A stretch of 56,562 nt of DNA, taken from positions 1 to 56,562 of the forward strand of contig PGZR01000020.1 in the NCBI GenBank assembly GCA_002841405.1, given 5' to 3'. The stretch's first letter is position 1. Each line of letters starts with the position of its first letter. The notes beneath the pieces are model-generated. The model saw only the letters and a program-made list of their open reading frames with translations. It searched no databases and was not told the origin of the DNA. This document shows positions 8,056-16,843 of the stretch, piece after piece. Made by a program: the position numbers and the translations under genes. Source of the DNA: Firmicutes bacterium HGW-Firmicutes-4 (GTDB taxonomy: Bacteria; Bacillota; Clostridia; Eubacteriales; Eubacteriaceae).

Positions 8056-8092
8056 ACAAATGACGTCGGAACGCTTCGTTTGTCATGCCCAT
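8056..8092 (+). repeat. RAYT-associated short element
   Basis: ACAAATGACGTCGGAACGCT followed by TCGTTTGTCATGCCC; arms AAATGAC and GTTTGTCAT face each other. It resembles the copy at 26165-26202 (ACAGGGACGTTTGTCATGCC). Confidence 0.5.
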
Positions 8093-8220
8093 CAAACTGC
8101 GAGATGCTTGAAAAAGAATGCGAAGATGTATCGATTCCTGGTGTTTAGATTGGGGTGTCTGTAAAGGCTTGGTAATGGCTTTTTGTATGGATTTGAGTTT
8201 TAAAATAGGAGTGAATACTG

Positions 8221-8661
8221 GTGAATATAAGGAAAGTTGAAAACAATAAGAAAGCATATATCGACTTGCTTTTATTGGCTGATGAACAGGAAGACATGAT
8301 CGACAAGTACCTTGAGCGTGGGGACATGTTTGTTTTGGACGATCATGGCGTTAAAGCCGAGTGTGTGGTTACGAAAGAGTCAGAGGGTATTTATGAGCTA
8401 AAGAACATTGCGGTTATGCCCGAGTGTCAGCGAAAGGGATATGGAAAAAAACTGATCGATTTTCTGTTTTTTCATTACAGCGATTGCATGACAATGCTTG
8501 TAGGAACGGGTGATGTTCCTTCGGCGCTTTGTTTTTATCAGAAATGTGGATTTGCAGAATCATATCGGATACAAAACTTTTTTACGGACAATTATGACCA
8601 TCCAATGTTTGAGGATGGGACACAGCTTGTTGATATGGTCTACCTGAAGCGAGAGCGATGA
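8221..8661 (+). CDS. GNAT family N-acetyltransferase
   Basis: A 146-residue acetyltransferase starting at GTG 8221 (GGAGTGAATACTG upstream). Motif A is IAVMPECQRKGYGKKLIDFL (about residues 59-78) and CFYQKCGFAE (about 103-112) is the motif-B/C region. The very short helical N terminus and acidic loop are typical of small peptide- or polyamine-modifying members; the actual substrate is unknown. It is preceded by a RAYT element and followed by 150 bases without a gene. Confidence 0.85.
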   Translation: MNIRKVENNKKAYIDLLLLADEQEDMIDKYLERGDMFVLDDHGVKAECVVTKESEGIYELKNIAVMPECQRKGYGKKLIDFLFFHYSDCMTMLVGTGDVPSALCFYQKCGFAESYRIQNFFTDNYDHPMFEDGTQLVDMVYLKRER

Positions 8662-8817
8662 AGGATTATGATCCTGACAATCACTAGTTATGGCTTCAGC
8701 ATTTATATTTTGAGGCCAAACACATCGACTGTTACAGTAATTGCGCTAGAAAGGCAGACCCAGTCAAGCGCTGTTTAGCTGATCATGATAGGCGATCAGT
8801 CAAGGAGGTGCTTTGGA

Positions 8818-8943
8818 ATGCATGCGTGGGAACAAATACAAGAAACCATTGGTTTTATTGAAGACCATTTGACTGAAATATTGATGCCTTCTTTTTCCGT
8901 GCAAAGAATATCATGCGTCGATCTGATTGAAATGTTAAAGTGA
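8818..8943 (+). pseudogene. 5' fragment of an AraC-type regulator
   Basis: AAGGAGGTGCTTTGGA gives an excellent RBS for ATG 8818. The first 20 codons (HAWEQIQETIGFIEDHLTE) are the first helix of an AraC DNA-binding domain, the same position as RSIAYIESHLDG in the next gene; after that the sequence loses the family pattern and stops at 8943. It is probably the head of a partly deleted paralogue 21 bases upstream of the intact AraC gene. It could be translated as a 41-residue peptide. Confidence 0.55.
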
Positions 8944-8964
8944 AATTGAACAGGAGGTGATACG

Positions 8965-9894
8965 ATGGATTGGCAGCAAAAAAGCAGGAAACTACTGGAA
9001 AATGAAAAACAGCATGATTTTGATTGGTTACAGAAACTAAATCGTTCGATTGCATACATTGAAAGCCATTTGGATGGCACAGTTGACTATAGTGAAGCTG
9101 CTAAAATTGCAGTCTGCTCTGTTTACCACTATCAGCGGTTTTTTTCATACATCGCTGAAATTCCGCTTTCGGAGTATATCCGACGGAGAAGATTGACACT
9201 GGCGGCATTTGAGCTTCAAAGCAGCGACAGTAAAGTAATTGATATTGCCCTAAAATACGGATACGATACACCGGAAGCTTTCTCCCGGGCTTTTAAGAAT
9301 ATGCACGATGTAGCGCCAACTTCAGCAAGAAATAGAAGGGTACTGCTGAAAGCCTATCCGCGTATTTCTTTCAATATTTCAATTAAAGGAGACACCGAAA
9401 TGAAATACCGTGTTGAAGAGTGTGAAAGTTTAGAAATGTATGGTGTTGAAGCAGAGATTTGTACCATAGACAATCAGAATTTCACGACAGTTCCCGAATT
9501 TTGGAAAACGTGCCGAACCGATGGTACAATGGACAAAATCCGCGAGGCCAGCAATCTCGAGGCAAACGTACCGCTACATGCCGCCATTTATAACTGTACG
9601 AATATGGCTAATTCTTACATGATAGGATATTTTTCACCACCGTCAGGGTCGCCAAAAGACTTTACAACGCTATCGATTCCAGCATCGACGTGGGCCATAT
9701 TCCCAACTGAGCCATTGTCAATGGCAGAGGCGGCAGAACAAGCAGGTATAATGTGGAAAAGAATTTTTATCGAATGGTTTGCAACATCAGGGTATCAGTT
9801 AGCGCCCAATGTACCGGAAATGGAGCTGCATTATAACAAAGGGAATGGTCAATTTGTAACAGAAATCTGGATTCCTGTTGAAAAAAAGAAATAG
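8965..9894 (+). CDS. AraC-family regulator with C-terminal GyrI-like effector domain
   Basis: A 309-residue transcription factor. The two helix-turn-helix motifs of the AraC domain occupy about residues 25-125 (SEAAKIAVCSVYHYQRFFSY and IALKYGYDTPEAFSRAFK). From about residue 140 a GyrI-like small-molecule-binding domain begins (YRVEECESLEMYGVEAEI) and ends with IWIPVEKKK. This Rob/BmrR-like layout senses hydrophobic or cationic compounds and usually controls transporters or itself. RBS AGGAGGTGATACG supports ATG 8965. An AraC head fragment lies upstream and a ferredoxin pseudogene downstream, so its target is not obvious. Confidence 0.85.
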   Translation: MDWQQKSRKLLENEKQHDFDWLQKLNRSIAYIESHLDGTVDYSEAAKIAVCSVYHYQRFFSYIAEIPLSEYIRRRRLTLAAFELQSSDSKVIDIALKYGYDTPEAFSRAFKNMHDVAPTSARNRRVLLKAYPRISFNISIKGDTEMKYRVEECESLEMYGVEAEICTIDNQNFTTVPEFWKTCRTDGTMDKIREASNLEANVPLHAAIYNCTNMANSYMIGYFSPPSGSPKDFTTLSIPASTWAIFPTEPLSMAEAAEQAGIMWKRIFIEWFATSGYQLAPNVPEMELHYNKGNGQFVTEIWIPVEKKK

Positions 9895-10010
9895 CCAAAG
9901 GGGTGATTATCTGCTAATGTCAAAACATGGTGAACGACTAAAACCCCCGAAGTGGCCCCTTGTTATCACGGGGATGGATATGGTAGTAACGTGTGAGGAA
10001 AAGTAAATAG

Positions 10011-10590
10011 ATGGGACATATAACAAGTAAAGATGCCTACAAGAATTTAGAAGATAGAATTAACTGGTTTACCCAGGGCGCACCGCCATCGGAGAGTCTT
10101 TATAAAATACTACAGGTGCTGTATACGGAACAGGAAGCAAAATGGGTGGCGTTGTTGCCATTTCGTCCATTTACGGTGAAAAAGGCGGCAAAAATTTGAA
10201 AGATCAGCAAATTAAGTGCAGAGCCCGGTACTGGTAATATCCATGCAAAATAAAAAAGAAGGCAAAGGCGTAGCCGTGGTCGATCAGAATGTCTGTCTTG
10301 GCTGTGGTGTCTGTGTCAGAAGTTGTCCGAAGGACGTGATTCATTTAGAGCGAAGAGCGATCCAAGTCATTACCCCGGTAAACAGTACCCATCGGTTTGT
10401 TCTGCAGGCGATTGAAAAGGGAACGCTTCAGAATCTGATCTTCGACAATCAGGCATTTGCCAATCATCGGGCGATGGCAGCGGTATTTGGCGTGATTCTA
10501 AAACTGCCGCCAATTAAACAGATTCTGGCCAGCAAACAGTTTAAGTCAATTTATCTGGATAAATTACTGTCTGCCAACAGGGAGCGTTGA
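10011..10590 (+). pseudogene. 4Fe-4S binding protein with large internal deletion and frameshift
   Basis: The first 62 residues (ITSKDAYKNLEDRINWF, then GAPPSESLYKILQVLYTE and LPFRPFTVKKAAKI) are the N terminus of a family of roughly 450-residue clostridial ferredoxin-like proteins. After a TGA at 10197-10199 the C terminus of the same family is readable in another frame from about 10216: VVDQNVCLGCGVCVRSCPKD with one complete Cx2Cx2Cx3C cluster motif, then ITPVNSTHRFVLQAIEKG and ILKLPPIKQIL. The middle part, with further clusters, is absent. The family length is from memory. The remaining ferredoxin part could in principle be made from an internal start, but the gene is broken. Confidence 0.75.
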
Positions 10591-10677
10591 AGTGTTAACT
10601 GAAACGGCTAAATAGTCCGGACTATGAAATGAGCGGTTATGAATCCGATTAATAAAAAGAAAAGAATGGTTAGACAC

Positions 10678-11014
10678 GTGGACAAAGCAATTAAAATTTT
10701 GAACAGGCTCTCGCACTGGGCTACGATGTGATTGTCATCTTTGGGAATCCGAATAATTACGTGGCTGTGGTTTTAAGAGTTGCAAGCGTTATAATATCTG
10801 TCTAGAAAAGGAGATCTATCCAACGGCATTGATGGTAAAAAAACTCTAACCAGAAGTCTTGGATGGCAGAAAATGAGGTTATTATCAAAATTCGGTATGT
10901 GAGTTCGATGAATAAGAAGCGGAGCGTTTTGATGCGGGTTTGGAAAGTTGGGAGAAAAAATATCAGCCGAGTCAGGAAGAATTTTTTATTCACAGCCATT
11001 CGATTATCCGGTGA
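10678..11014 (+). pseudogene. Internally deleted, multiply frameshifted copy of the GNAT gene at 24329
   Basis: GTG 10678 opens VDKAIKI, matching the first seven codons of the intact gene (DRVIKI). The sequence then jumps to TTGAACAGGCTCTCGCAC, which corresponds to base 24656 and onward of the intact gene, so about 300 bases are missing. The remainder (TTTGGGAATCCGAATAATTA and so on) follows the intact gene closely to the TGA at 11012-11014 but with stops and small indels. A RAYT-type element begins seven bases after the end, just as an element begins within three bases of the stop of the intact copy. Confidence 0.85.
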
Positions 11015-11020
11015 GATTTC

Positions 11021-11053
11021 TTTATGACAAACGAAACGTCCCCTTGTCATCAG
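11021..11053 (+). repeat. RAYT-associated short element (3' flank type)
   Basis: TTATGACAAACGAAACGTCC followed by CCTTGTCATCAG; arms ATGAC and GTCAT. Nearest relatives are at 831-862, 24974-25010 and 38845-38873. Confidence 0.6.
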
Positions 11054-11135
11054 ATGAGGATATACTTCTCATTTTAGTTTGTACTAAATCTTGACAGAAG
11101 ACCAGTGTCTTCCAGTGGCTTCTGAGAGACGAAGC

Positions 11136-11162
11136 GACCCCTTGCCTTTTGGGGTCTTTTTT
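11136..11162 (+). terminator. Rho-independent terminator
   Basis: Arms GACCCC (11136-11141) and GGGGTC (11151-11156) followed by TTTTTTA. It lies behind the dead GNAT copy. Confidence 0.7.
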
Positions 11163-11652
11163 ATTTTCCAAATTATATACAGTTACACTGTTTAAATGTC
11201 GATAAAATGGACACATACTGAATACAGGCGCTGGAGAGCGAAAATAAATAATATTGGCGTTTCGATTTGGAAATGATATTGTGTCGTTTCGTCGGCACGC
11301 ATAATATAAGCATATGATTGTCTTTGCTGATAAAATCGCTTGAGATTGATCGTCGTTGGCAGCTTGCAGGAGATTTTGTGCAACTCGTCCGATTAATGCG
11401 CTGTCTATGGTGAATTATTATCTTGATTAAATAATAATATATTCAATACAATGAGTCAATTACTAACAATAAAGCAACTAATCACAGGTTGTTTTTAAAT
11501 ACAATTAAATCTGATTCAAAAACTGATCAGAAGAGAGAAGGTATTACCGAAAACTTGCTAAAAGCCCTCGAAAGGTGGATGGTCGTTACCGGAAAATGGA
11601 TGATACAATGATATTGGTAGCATCTTGTTTTAAAAAAGTAGGAGCAACTATT
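11163..11652 (+). promoter_or_regulatory. Long leader region of the chemoreceptor gene
   Basis: About 490 bases without a gene. Bases 11248-11305 contain two GGCGTTTCG/GTCGTTTCG units resembling the RAYT-type element. A possible promoter is TTGATT (about 11422) with TACAAT (about 11446). Bases about 11548-11640 carry a CGAAAG tetraloop-like stretch and a later GGTAG segment reminiscent of a c-di-GMP-I (GEMM) riboswitch in order, but the usual GGACGCAAAGC core is not present. Confidence 0.35.
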
Positions 11653-14600
11653 ATGGAAACAAAAAAAGCACAAAAGAAACAAATGAATCTGCTAAAACGG
11701 ATACTTCTTTTTATTGGCATACCAATAGTAATAATTTATGGGGTTTCATCGCTAATTATTTTGAATAATGTGAATACATCAATAACCGGTTTAACGGAAA
11801 AACAACTGGAAACAGAATCCAATGCGGCTGCACATGAAATAGCCGGAGTTTTCAATAAGTATTTTGAAATAACGAAACAAATGGCTGTTAACAGCCAATT
11901 TGAAGATGTCGTAAATGAAATTACAGCGGGTTCAGTGCCGACGGCTGCACAGGGATTTGCAAAATCGGAAAAGACGCTCGCGGGGATTAAAGCGACTGAT
12001 CCGAGTATCATGGAAGCTTGGATAGCGGACGCCGATGCGAATCTTTTGCTTTTATCTCAGGGATATTACCAAAGTCCGGATTGGGTAATGGTTAAACGGC
12101 CATGGTACATTCAAATGATGAATGAAGGCGGTACGACTTTGACAGCACCGTACATCGATGCGATGACCAATAAATTGGTGGTAACAGCGGTTACACCGAT
12201 TTATCGAAGCGGGACAAAAGATGTAATCAGTGCCGCTGGTTTGGATTTCTCTCTCGATAGTGTTTCGGCAATGATGGGTGAATACAAACTTGGTGAAACC
12301 GGTTCTTTCATTTTGGCAAGTTCTGATGGGCAGCTGATTTATCATCCCAATCAAGAATATGTCAATACCAATATCAACGATACGGATATGTCGGATAATA
12401 TCAAAGAGGCCATTTTGACGCAAAAAACCGGGGCGATTGAATATACCAGTGGCGGTTCAAATTATCACGGTTATGTTTCAATGGTGGGTGATACGGGCTG
12501 GTCCATTACAACCGGCCTTCCGGACAAAGAATTTAACAGTGCTTATAATCTAATTCAGATGATCATGTTAATAATTATGTTGCTTGTCATTGCCGGGATC
12601 GTGCTGATGACCGTCTATACTTCCAGAAAAATTGCGAGACCCATTAACTTATTGGCAGGGATAGCGAATAAGATGGCAATGGGTGATGTTGATGTGAGTA
12701 CGGAAGGGATATCGGCTATCAGTAGTGAAATAACGGAGCTGACAGCGGCCTTCGACGAAATGGCAGAAAATACCAAGGCGCAGGCATTTGCGGCAGAAAG
12801 GATTGCAGCAGGGGATCTGAACGTCGAAGTCATACCAAGATCAGATCAAGATATTTTGGGAATTAGCATGGATGAGATGGTCAAGTCTTTACGGGAATTG
12901 ATCCAGGAGACAGAAATGCTGACAGAAGCCGCAGTAGCGGGTAGATTATCGGTTCGCGGAAATACAGGAGCGCTAAATGGTGGCTACAGTGATATCGTTA
13001 AAGGTTTCAATGCAACGCTTGATGCAGTAATCGAACCAATGAATATCGCATCAGGCTATATCGATAAGATCGGAAAGGGTGAGATTCCTGAAAAGATTGA
13101 AATGGAAGCCAAGGGTGATTTCGCCAATTTAATTAATAGCATCAATTCCTGTATTGACGGTTTAGGTGCCCTAATCGAAGGCAATCGAATCCTGGCACTG
13201 ATGAGCAAAAATGATCTCACGCAGCGCATTAATGCGAAGTACTCCGGAATTTATGGAGAAATTGCTAAATCAATCAATACCATTCAGGATTCCTTAATGA
13301 CAATGGTTAAGGCTGTTGAGGATATCTCTAACGGAGATATGCAAATGCTGGATTGGTTAAAAGAAACTGGAAAACTCAGTGAAAATGATCAACTGGTGCC
13401 CGGTTTTATCAAACTGATGGAAAACATCATTATGCTGTTGGAAGAATCAGACAGTATGGCTCAAGCGGCCGTGGCCGGTGACTTGAACAATCGTGCCGAT
13501 GCATCCCGATTCCCGGGCGATTATGCCAAGGTAATCAGTGGTTTCAATAATACCCTGGATGCGTTAACCGAACCAATGCAGGAAGCATCCCAGGTGCTTA
13601 ATGAACTGGCTCAGGGTAATCTCAATACGGCAATGACGGGCAATTACATGGGACAAAACGGTCAAATTAAAGAAGACATGAATAAAACCATTGCCTTCCT
13701 GAAAGACTATGTCCAGGAAATTTCACAAATACTGGAAAAGGTCAGTGAGGGAGATTTCAACCAGGAAATTACCAATGAATATCTGGGAGACTTTGTCAAT
13801 ATCAAATATGCCATTAATAACATTACCGCCCATCTGAGTGAAATTCTGACTGAAATCGGGAATTCTGCCAATCAGGTTGAATCGGGGGCGCGCCAGATAT
13901 CAGATGGCGGTCAGGCGCTGGCTCAGGGTACCACCGAGCAGGCCAGCTCAATTCAGGAATTGTCTGCTTCGATTGATGAAGTGGCTGAAGAAACCAAAAA
14001 GAACGCTCAAAATGCCAATGCCGCCAATGAACGGACACTTGAAGTTCGGGCGACCGCTGAAGAAGGCAATAAACAGATGGGGGACATGGTTAAGGCCATG
14101 AGCGAGATCAACGATTCCTCCAATAATATCTCCAAGATCATTAAGGTAATTGACGATATTGCTTTCCAGACCAATATTCTGGCGTTGAATGCAGCGGTAG
14201 AAGCCGCCCGGGCCGGACAGCATGGGAAAGGTTTTGCCGTAGTGGCAGAAGAAGTTCGGACGTTAGCAGCACGGAGTGCGGAAGCCGCCAAAGAAACAAC
14301 CGGTCTGATTGAAGGATCAATCGATAAGGTGGAAGCCGGCACAAAAATAGCAAATAATACTGCCGAAAGTCTGGAAGAAATCTTAAGCTCTGTGGCAAAA
14401 GTCACGGATCTGGTCAGTAGCATCGCAATGGCTTCGAATGATCAGGCGACCAGCATTGCTCAGATCACTCAGGGAATTGAACAGGTTTCACAGGTGGTGC
14501 AGACCAATTCAGCAACCGCCGAAGAAAGTGCAGCGGCCAGTGAAGAATTGTCCGGTCAGGCTGAGCTGTTGAAAAATATGGTTTCCAGGTTTAAACTGAA

Positions 14601-14736
14601 AGCCAAATCAGGCAAAGCATCAGGTTTAAGACCAAGCGTTGATACGCGGCCGGCGGAAATAAAAAAAGAAGTCGTCACGCATCAGCCGCCAGAACTGAAG
14701 ATTCTACTGGATGATATGGAAATCGATAAATACTGA
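11653..14736 (+). CDS. Methyl-accepting chemotaxis protein with dCache sensor and extended HAMP-like region
   Basis: A 1027-residue chemoreceptor. A first membrane segment (about residues 16-38) and a second (about 300-323) flank an extracytoplasmic double-Cache domain with the RPWYIQMMN and [11 protein letters not shown]-like ([15 protein letters not shown]) motifs that bind small ligands. A HAMP domain follows ([13 protein letters not shown]), then an unusually long cytoplasmic part with repeated HAMP-like modules, including [12 protein letters not shown] and [12 protein letters not shown] units each ending FN-x-TLDA. The signalling tip is [19 protein letters not shown] (about residue 832). 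It should control CheA via CheW or act in a non-flagellar pathway. There is no obvious CheR pentapeptide. ATG 11653 has AGGAG upstream; an earlier in-frame start at 11575 lacks one. Confidence 0.9.
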   Translation: METKKAQKKQMNLLKRILLFIGIPIVIIYGVSSLIILNNVNTSITGLTEKQLETESNAAAHEIAGVFNKYFEITKQMAVNSQFEDVVNEITAGSVPTAAQGFAKSEKTLAGIKATDPSIMEAWIADADANLLLLSQGYYQSPDWVMVKRPWYIQMMNEGGTTLTAPYIDAMTNKLVVTAVTPIYRSGTKDVISAAGLDFSLDSVSAMMGEYKLGETGSFILASSDGQLIYHPNQEYVNTNINDTDMSDNIKEAILTQKTGAIEYTSGGSNYHGYVSMVGDTGWSITTGLPDKEFNSAYNLIQMIMLIIMLLVIAGIVLMTVYTSRKIARPINLLAGIANKMAMGDVDVSTEGISAISSEITELTAAFDEMAENTKAQAFAAERIAAGDLNVEVIPRSDQDILGISMDEMVKSLRELIQETEMLTEAAVAGRLSVRGNTGALNGGYSDIVKGFNATLDAVIEPMNIASGYIDKIGKGEIPEKIEMEAKGDFANLINSINSCIDGLGALIEGNRILALMSKNDLTQRINAKYSGIYGEIAKSINTIQDSLMTMVKAVEDISNGDMQMLDWLKETGKLSENDQLVPGFIKLMENIIMLLEESDSMAQAAVAGDLNNRADASRFPGDYAKVISGFNNTLDALTEPMQEASQVLNELAQGNLNTAMTGNYMGQNGQIKEDMNKTIAFLKDYVQEISQILEKVSEGDFNQEITNEYLGDFVNIKYAINNITAHLSEILTEIGNSANQVESGARQISDGGQALAQGTTEQASSIQELSASIDEVAEETKKNAQNANAANERTLEVRATAEEGNKQMGDMVKAMSEINDSSNNISKIIKVIDDIAFQTNILALNAAVEAARAGQHGKGFAVVAEEVRTLAARSAEAAKETTGLIEGSIDKVEAGTKIANNTAESLEEILSSVAKVTDLVSSIAMASNDQATSIAQITQGIEQVSQVVQTNSATAEESAAASEELSGQAELLKNMVSRFKLKAKSGKASGLRPSVDTRPAEIKKEVVTHQPPELKILLDDMEIDKY

Positions 14737-14844
14737 TAAATTAGGAGGAGTGAACATCAGGCAAGCTTTAAAATAACAACAAAACAAAAGGTGTTTCAGG
14801 GATACGGAGCCTTTCTATTAAGATTGACAGAATTAAAAATGTGT

Positions 14845-14880
14845 CCGCCAACCATATGTACATATGGTTGGCGGAATTTT
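14845..14880 (+). terminator. Terminator of the chemoreceptor gene
   Basis: A perfect 14-base-pair hairpin: arm CCGCCAACCATATG (14845-14858), TA loop, CATATGGTTGGCGG (14861-14874), then AATTTTTAT. The long GC-containing stem and T-run also make it usable on the other strand. Confidence 0.8.
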
Positions 14881-14895
14881 TATACAAAAGCACTG

Positions 14896-15000
14896 GCATG
14901 ATATAGGGATGCTTCGTTTTTTATATCGAGAAAATTTGAGAGACTGAAAAACGACAGGCAGAGAAACAGAAATGGCTAGGCAAGGGCAGGTAAAAGTTTA
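14896..15000 (+). pseudogene. 5' flank and first codons of a RAYT transposase remnant
   Basis: GCATGATATAGGGATGCTTC followed by GTTTTTTATAT is an element of the 5' flank type, and about 50 bases later an ATG at 14972 starts MARQGQVKV, the typical first residues of RAYT/IS200-like transposases (compare MARQAWLK at 26246). After nine codons the transposase is replaced by the flavodoxin scrap. Confidence 0.55.
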
Positions 15001-15001
15001 A

Positions 15002-15095
15002 TATGATTAAATTACTGGAGGCATTGAACGCTGCTATTTATGCGATTAAAATCAAATATTCAAAAAACTGGCGGAAGCGATCGGTTTGTTTATTA
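15002..15095 (+). pseudogene. 5' scrap of a flavodoxin gene
   Basis: ATGATTAAATTACTGGAGGC (15002-15021) and the following bases match the leader and first 28 codons or so of the flavodoxin at 2685-2795 (ATGATTAAAGTACTGGAGGT), including the AIYAIKIKYSKN region, with a small deletion after the start. The rest of the gene is missing. Confidence 0.7.
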
Positions 15096-15166
15096 AGTGG
15101 TATTTATCTTAAAGTTCTTTTGCTTTATATTTTGTGCATAACAAATTCTGAAGGGATGTGATTTAA

Positions 15167-16392
15167 ATGCACGAAGTCTTTGAATCCGCAACCATTGCCG
15201 GAATTCCCTTAACTAACCGAATTTTAAGGTCAGCGACACATGAAGGTTTAAGTGATGCACAGGGTCAGCCAACAGAAGCGTGTATTAAACTTTACGAACG
15301 CTTGGCCAAGGGTGGAGTCGGAGCCATTATTACGGGTTACGTAGGAATTATGGCGAACGGAAAGTCGCCGCTATATAATATGGCGATGCTGGATAATGAT
15401 CAACAACTGCCAGCTTTCAAAACCCTGGTTGATCGGGTTCATGCCCAGGATACTCCAATAATTTTGCAATTGGCGCATTGCGGCAGGCAGACCCGATCAA
15501 AAATCACCGGCTTTCCCACGGTCGCTCCATCAGCCATCAGAGATGGAATGTATCGGGAAGATAAGCCCCATGCACTCAGTGACAGTGAAATATCTGACAT
15601 TATCAGCCATTTTACAGCAGCTATTGAACGCAGTAAAAAAGCGGGTTTTGATGGCGTTCGTTACATCTGGCACATGGTTACCTGTTGGCCTCTTTTTTAT
15701 CGCCGCATATGAATAAACGCACCGATCATTGGGGTGGCAGTACCGAAAACCGTTTTCGGATTATAAAGGAAATTCTTCAACAATCCAGAGCCGTTGTCGG
15801 CGATTATCCAATCCTTGCCAAAATCAACGCCTATGAAAAATCGGCTGATGGCATGCGGCTCGAGGAAGCCATAGTAATTGCCAAGTATCTCGAAAAATAT
15901 GGCTGTGATGCCATTGAAGTTTCTAATGGTATTATTGAAGACGTGTTCTGGTTCAGTCGGGGGAATTTCCCCTTTGACATCATCGTTGAAGATAATTTTC
16001 GATTGAAAAATATACCTGGTTTTTTACGACCACTCATTAAACCGGTATTAGAAAAACAGCTGCAGAGTCCGCAGCCCTACAGTCTGTTTAATCTAAATAG
16101 TGCCAAGCAGATCAGAAAAGCGGTAAATATCCCGGTTATTGTTGTGGGTGGAATTCGCAAACTGTCGGAGATCAGGGACATCATTGAAAACGACCGTTGT
16201 GATTTTGTCTCGATGGCAAAACCCTTGATCATTGAGCCGAATCTGGTGCAAAAATTCAAAACCGGCGCCCAGGACGAGTCGAAATGTACAAATTGTAATT
16301 ACTGTGTCATTGGAATTGAAGCCCGCCCGTTAAAATGTTATTATGGCCGAACAAACAACTTTCGCCGATCTTCTGAAAAGGATCATTTTTAA
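15167..16392 (+). pseudogene. NADH:flavin oxidoreductase (old yellow enzyme family), one frameshift
   Basis: Two overlapping frames together give a full about 408-residue OYE-type FMN barrel. The first (15167 to about 15660) holds THEGLSD and LQLAHCGRQT; the second continues as LHLAHGYLLASFLSPHMNKR, EVSNGI and VGGIRKLSEIRDII, and ends with a KCTNCNYCVIG cysteine motif typical of members with an iron-sulfur site. Adding one base near 15660 (GTTCGTTAC to GTTCNGTTAC) would join the frames exactly at the catalytic HLAHGY motif. It is either a recent pseudogene or a sequence error. Such enzymes reduce C=C bonds of enones or enoates with NAD(P)H. A ferredoxin gene follows 100 bases downstream. Confidence 0.8.
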
Positions 16393-16492
16393 AAAGCGCA
16401 GTATGGACATTTGATTCTTCAAAATTATCGGTTGATTCTTAAGCCTTTTTATAGTTTAATGGAGGTGACTAAAAAAAGACAGGAGATAAAAA

Positions 16493-16720
16493 ATGGCAAA
16501 AACTTGGTATCCTATGATTAATTATGATTCTTGCGTCAGCTGTGGCAGCTGTACTGCGAAATGCACCCATGATGTGTATGACCAGAAGAAAGCGCCCGTT
16601 GCCCATGTTGTTTACCCGGAAGGCTGTGTTGACCAATGCCATGGATGCGGCAATTTGTGTCCTAATGGATCAATTACCTATTTTGGCGATGCGACGGGTT
16701 GGGTGCCGCCAAACCGCTAA
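16493..16720 (+). CDS. Small 4Fe-4S dicluster ferredoxin
   Basis: A 75-residue protein with eight-plus cysteines: CVSCGSCTAKC (about residues 15-25) and CVDQCHGCGNLC (about 44-55). The spacing suits two [4Fe-4S] clusters in a ferredoxin fold with an unusual insert between them (VYDQKKAPVAHVVYPEG). It is cytosolic, with a strong RBS (GACAGGAGATAAAA). It lies directly downstream of the OYE reductase and could supply it or a related reductase with electrons; that link is inferred from position. Confidence 0.85.
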   Translation: MAKTWYPMINYDSCVSCGSCTAKCTHDVYDQKKAPVAHVVYPEGCVDQCHGCGNLCPNGSITYFGDATGWVPPNR

Positions 16721-16752
16721 GACGGGCATTTTTAAAACATGGCACAAACAAT

Positions 16753-16773
16753 CAGCCCCGGTAATCGGGGCTG
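16753..16773 (+). terminator. Hairpin after the ferredoxin gene
   Basis: Arms CAGCCCC (16753-16759) and GGGGCTG (16767-16773). It is followed by GGGAACAAAAAA rather than a T-run, so on the plus strand it is a stem-loop of uncertain termination strength; it lies between convergent genes. Confidence 0.45.
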
Positions 16774-16843
16774 GGAACAAAAAATTAGGCGGTATGGTCG
16801 TTTATTGACAACCTCAGCCAGTGGTTTTTCACTGTATTATAAT

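Noticed and set aside
9895-10010. Another RAYT-type element (CCCCTTGTTATCACGGGG region)
   Set aside because: Shares only the CCCCTTGT core; the flanking arms differ.
11540-11652. Confident GEMM (c-di-GMP) riboswitch call
   Set aside because: The invariant GGACGCAAAGC core and matching second stem are not present; kept only as a low-interest finding.
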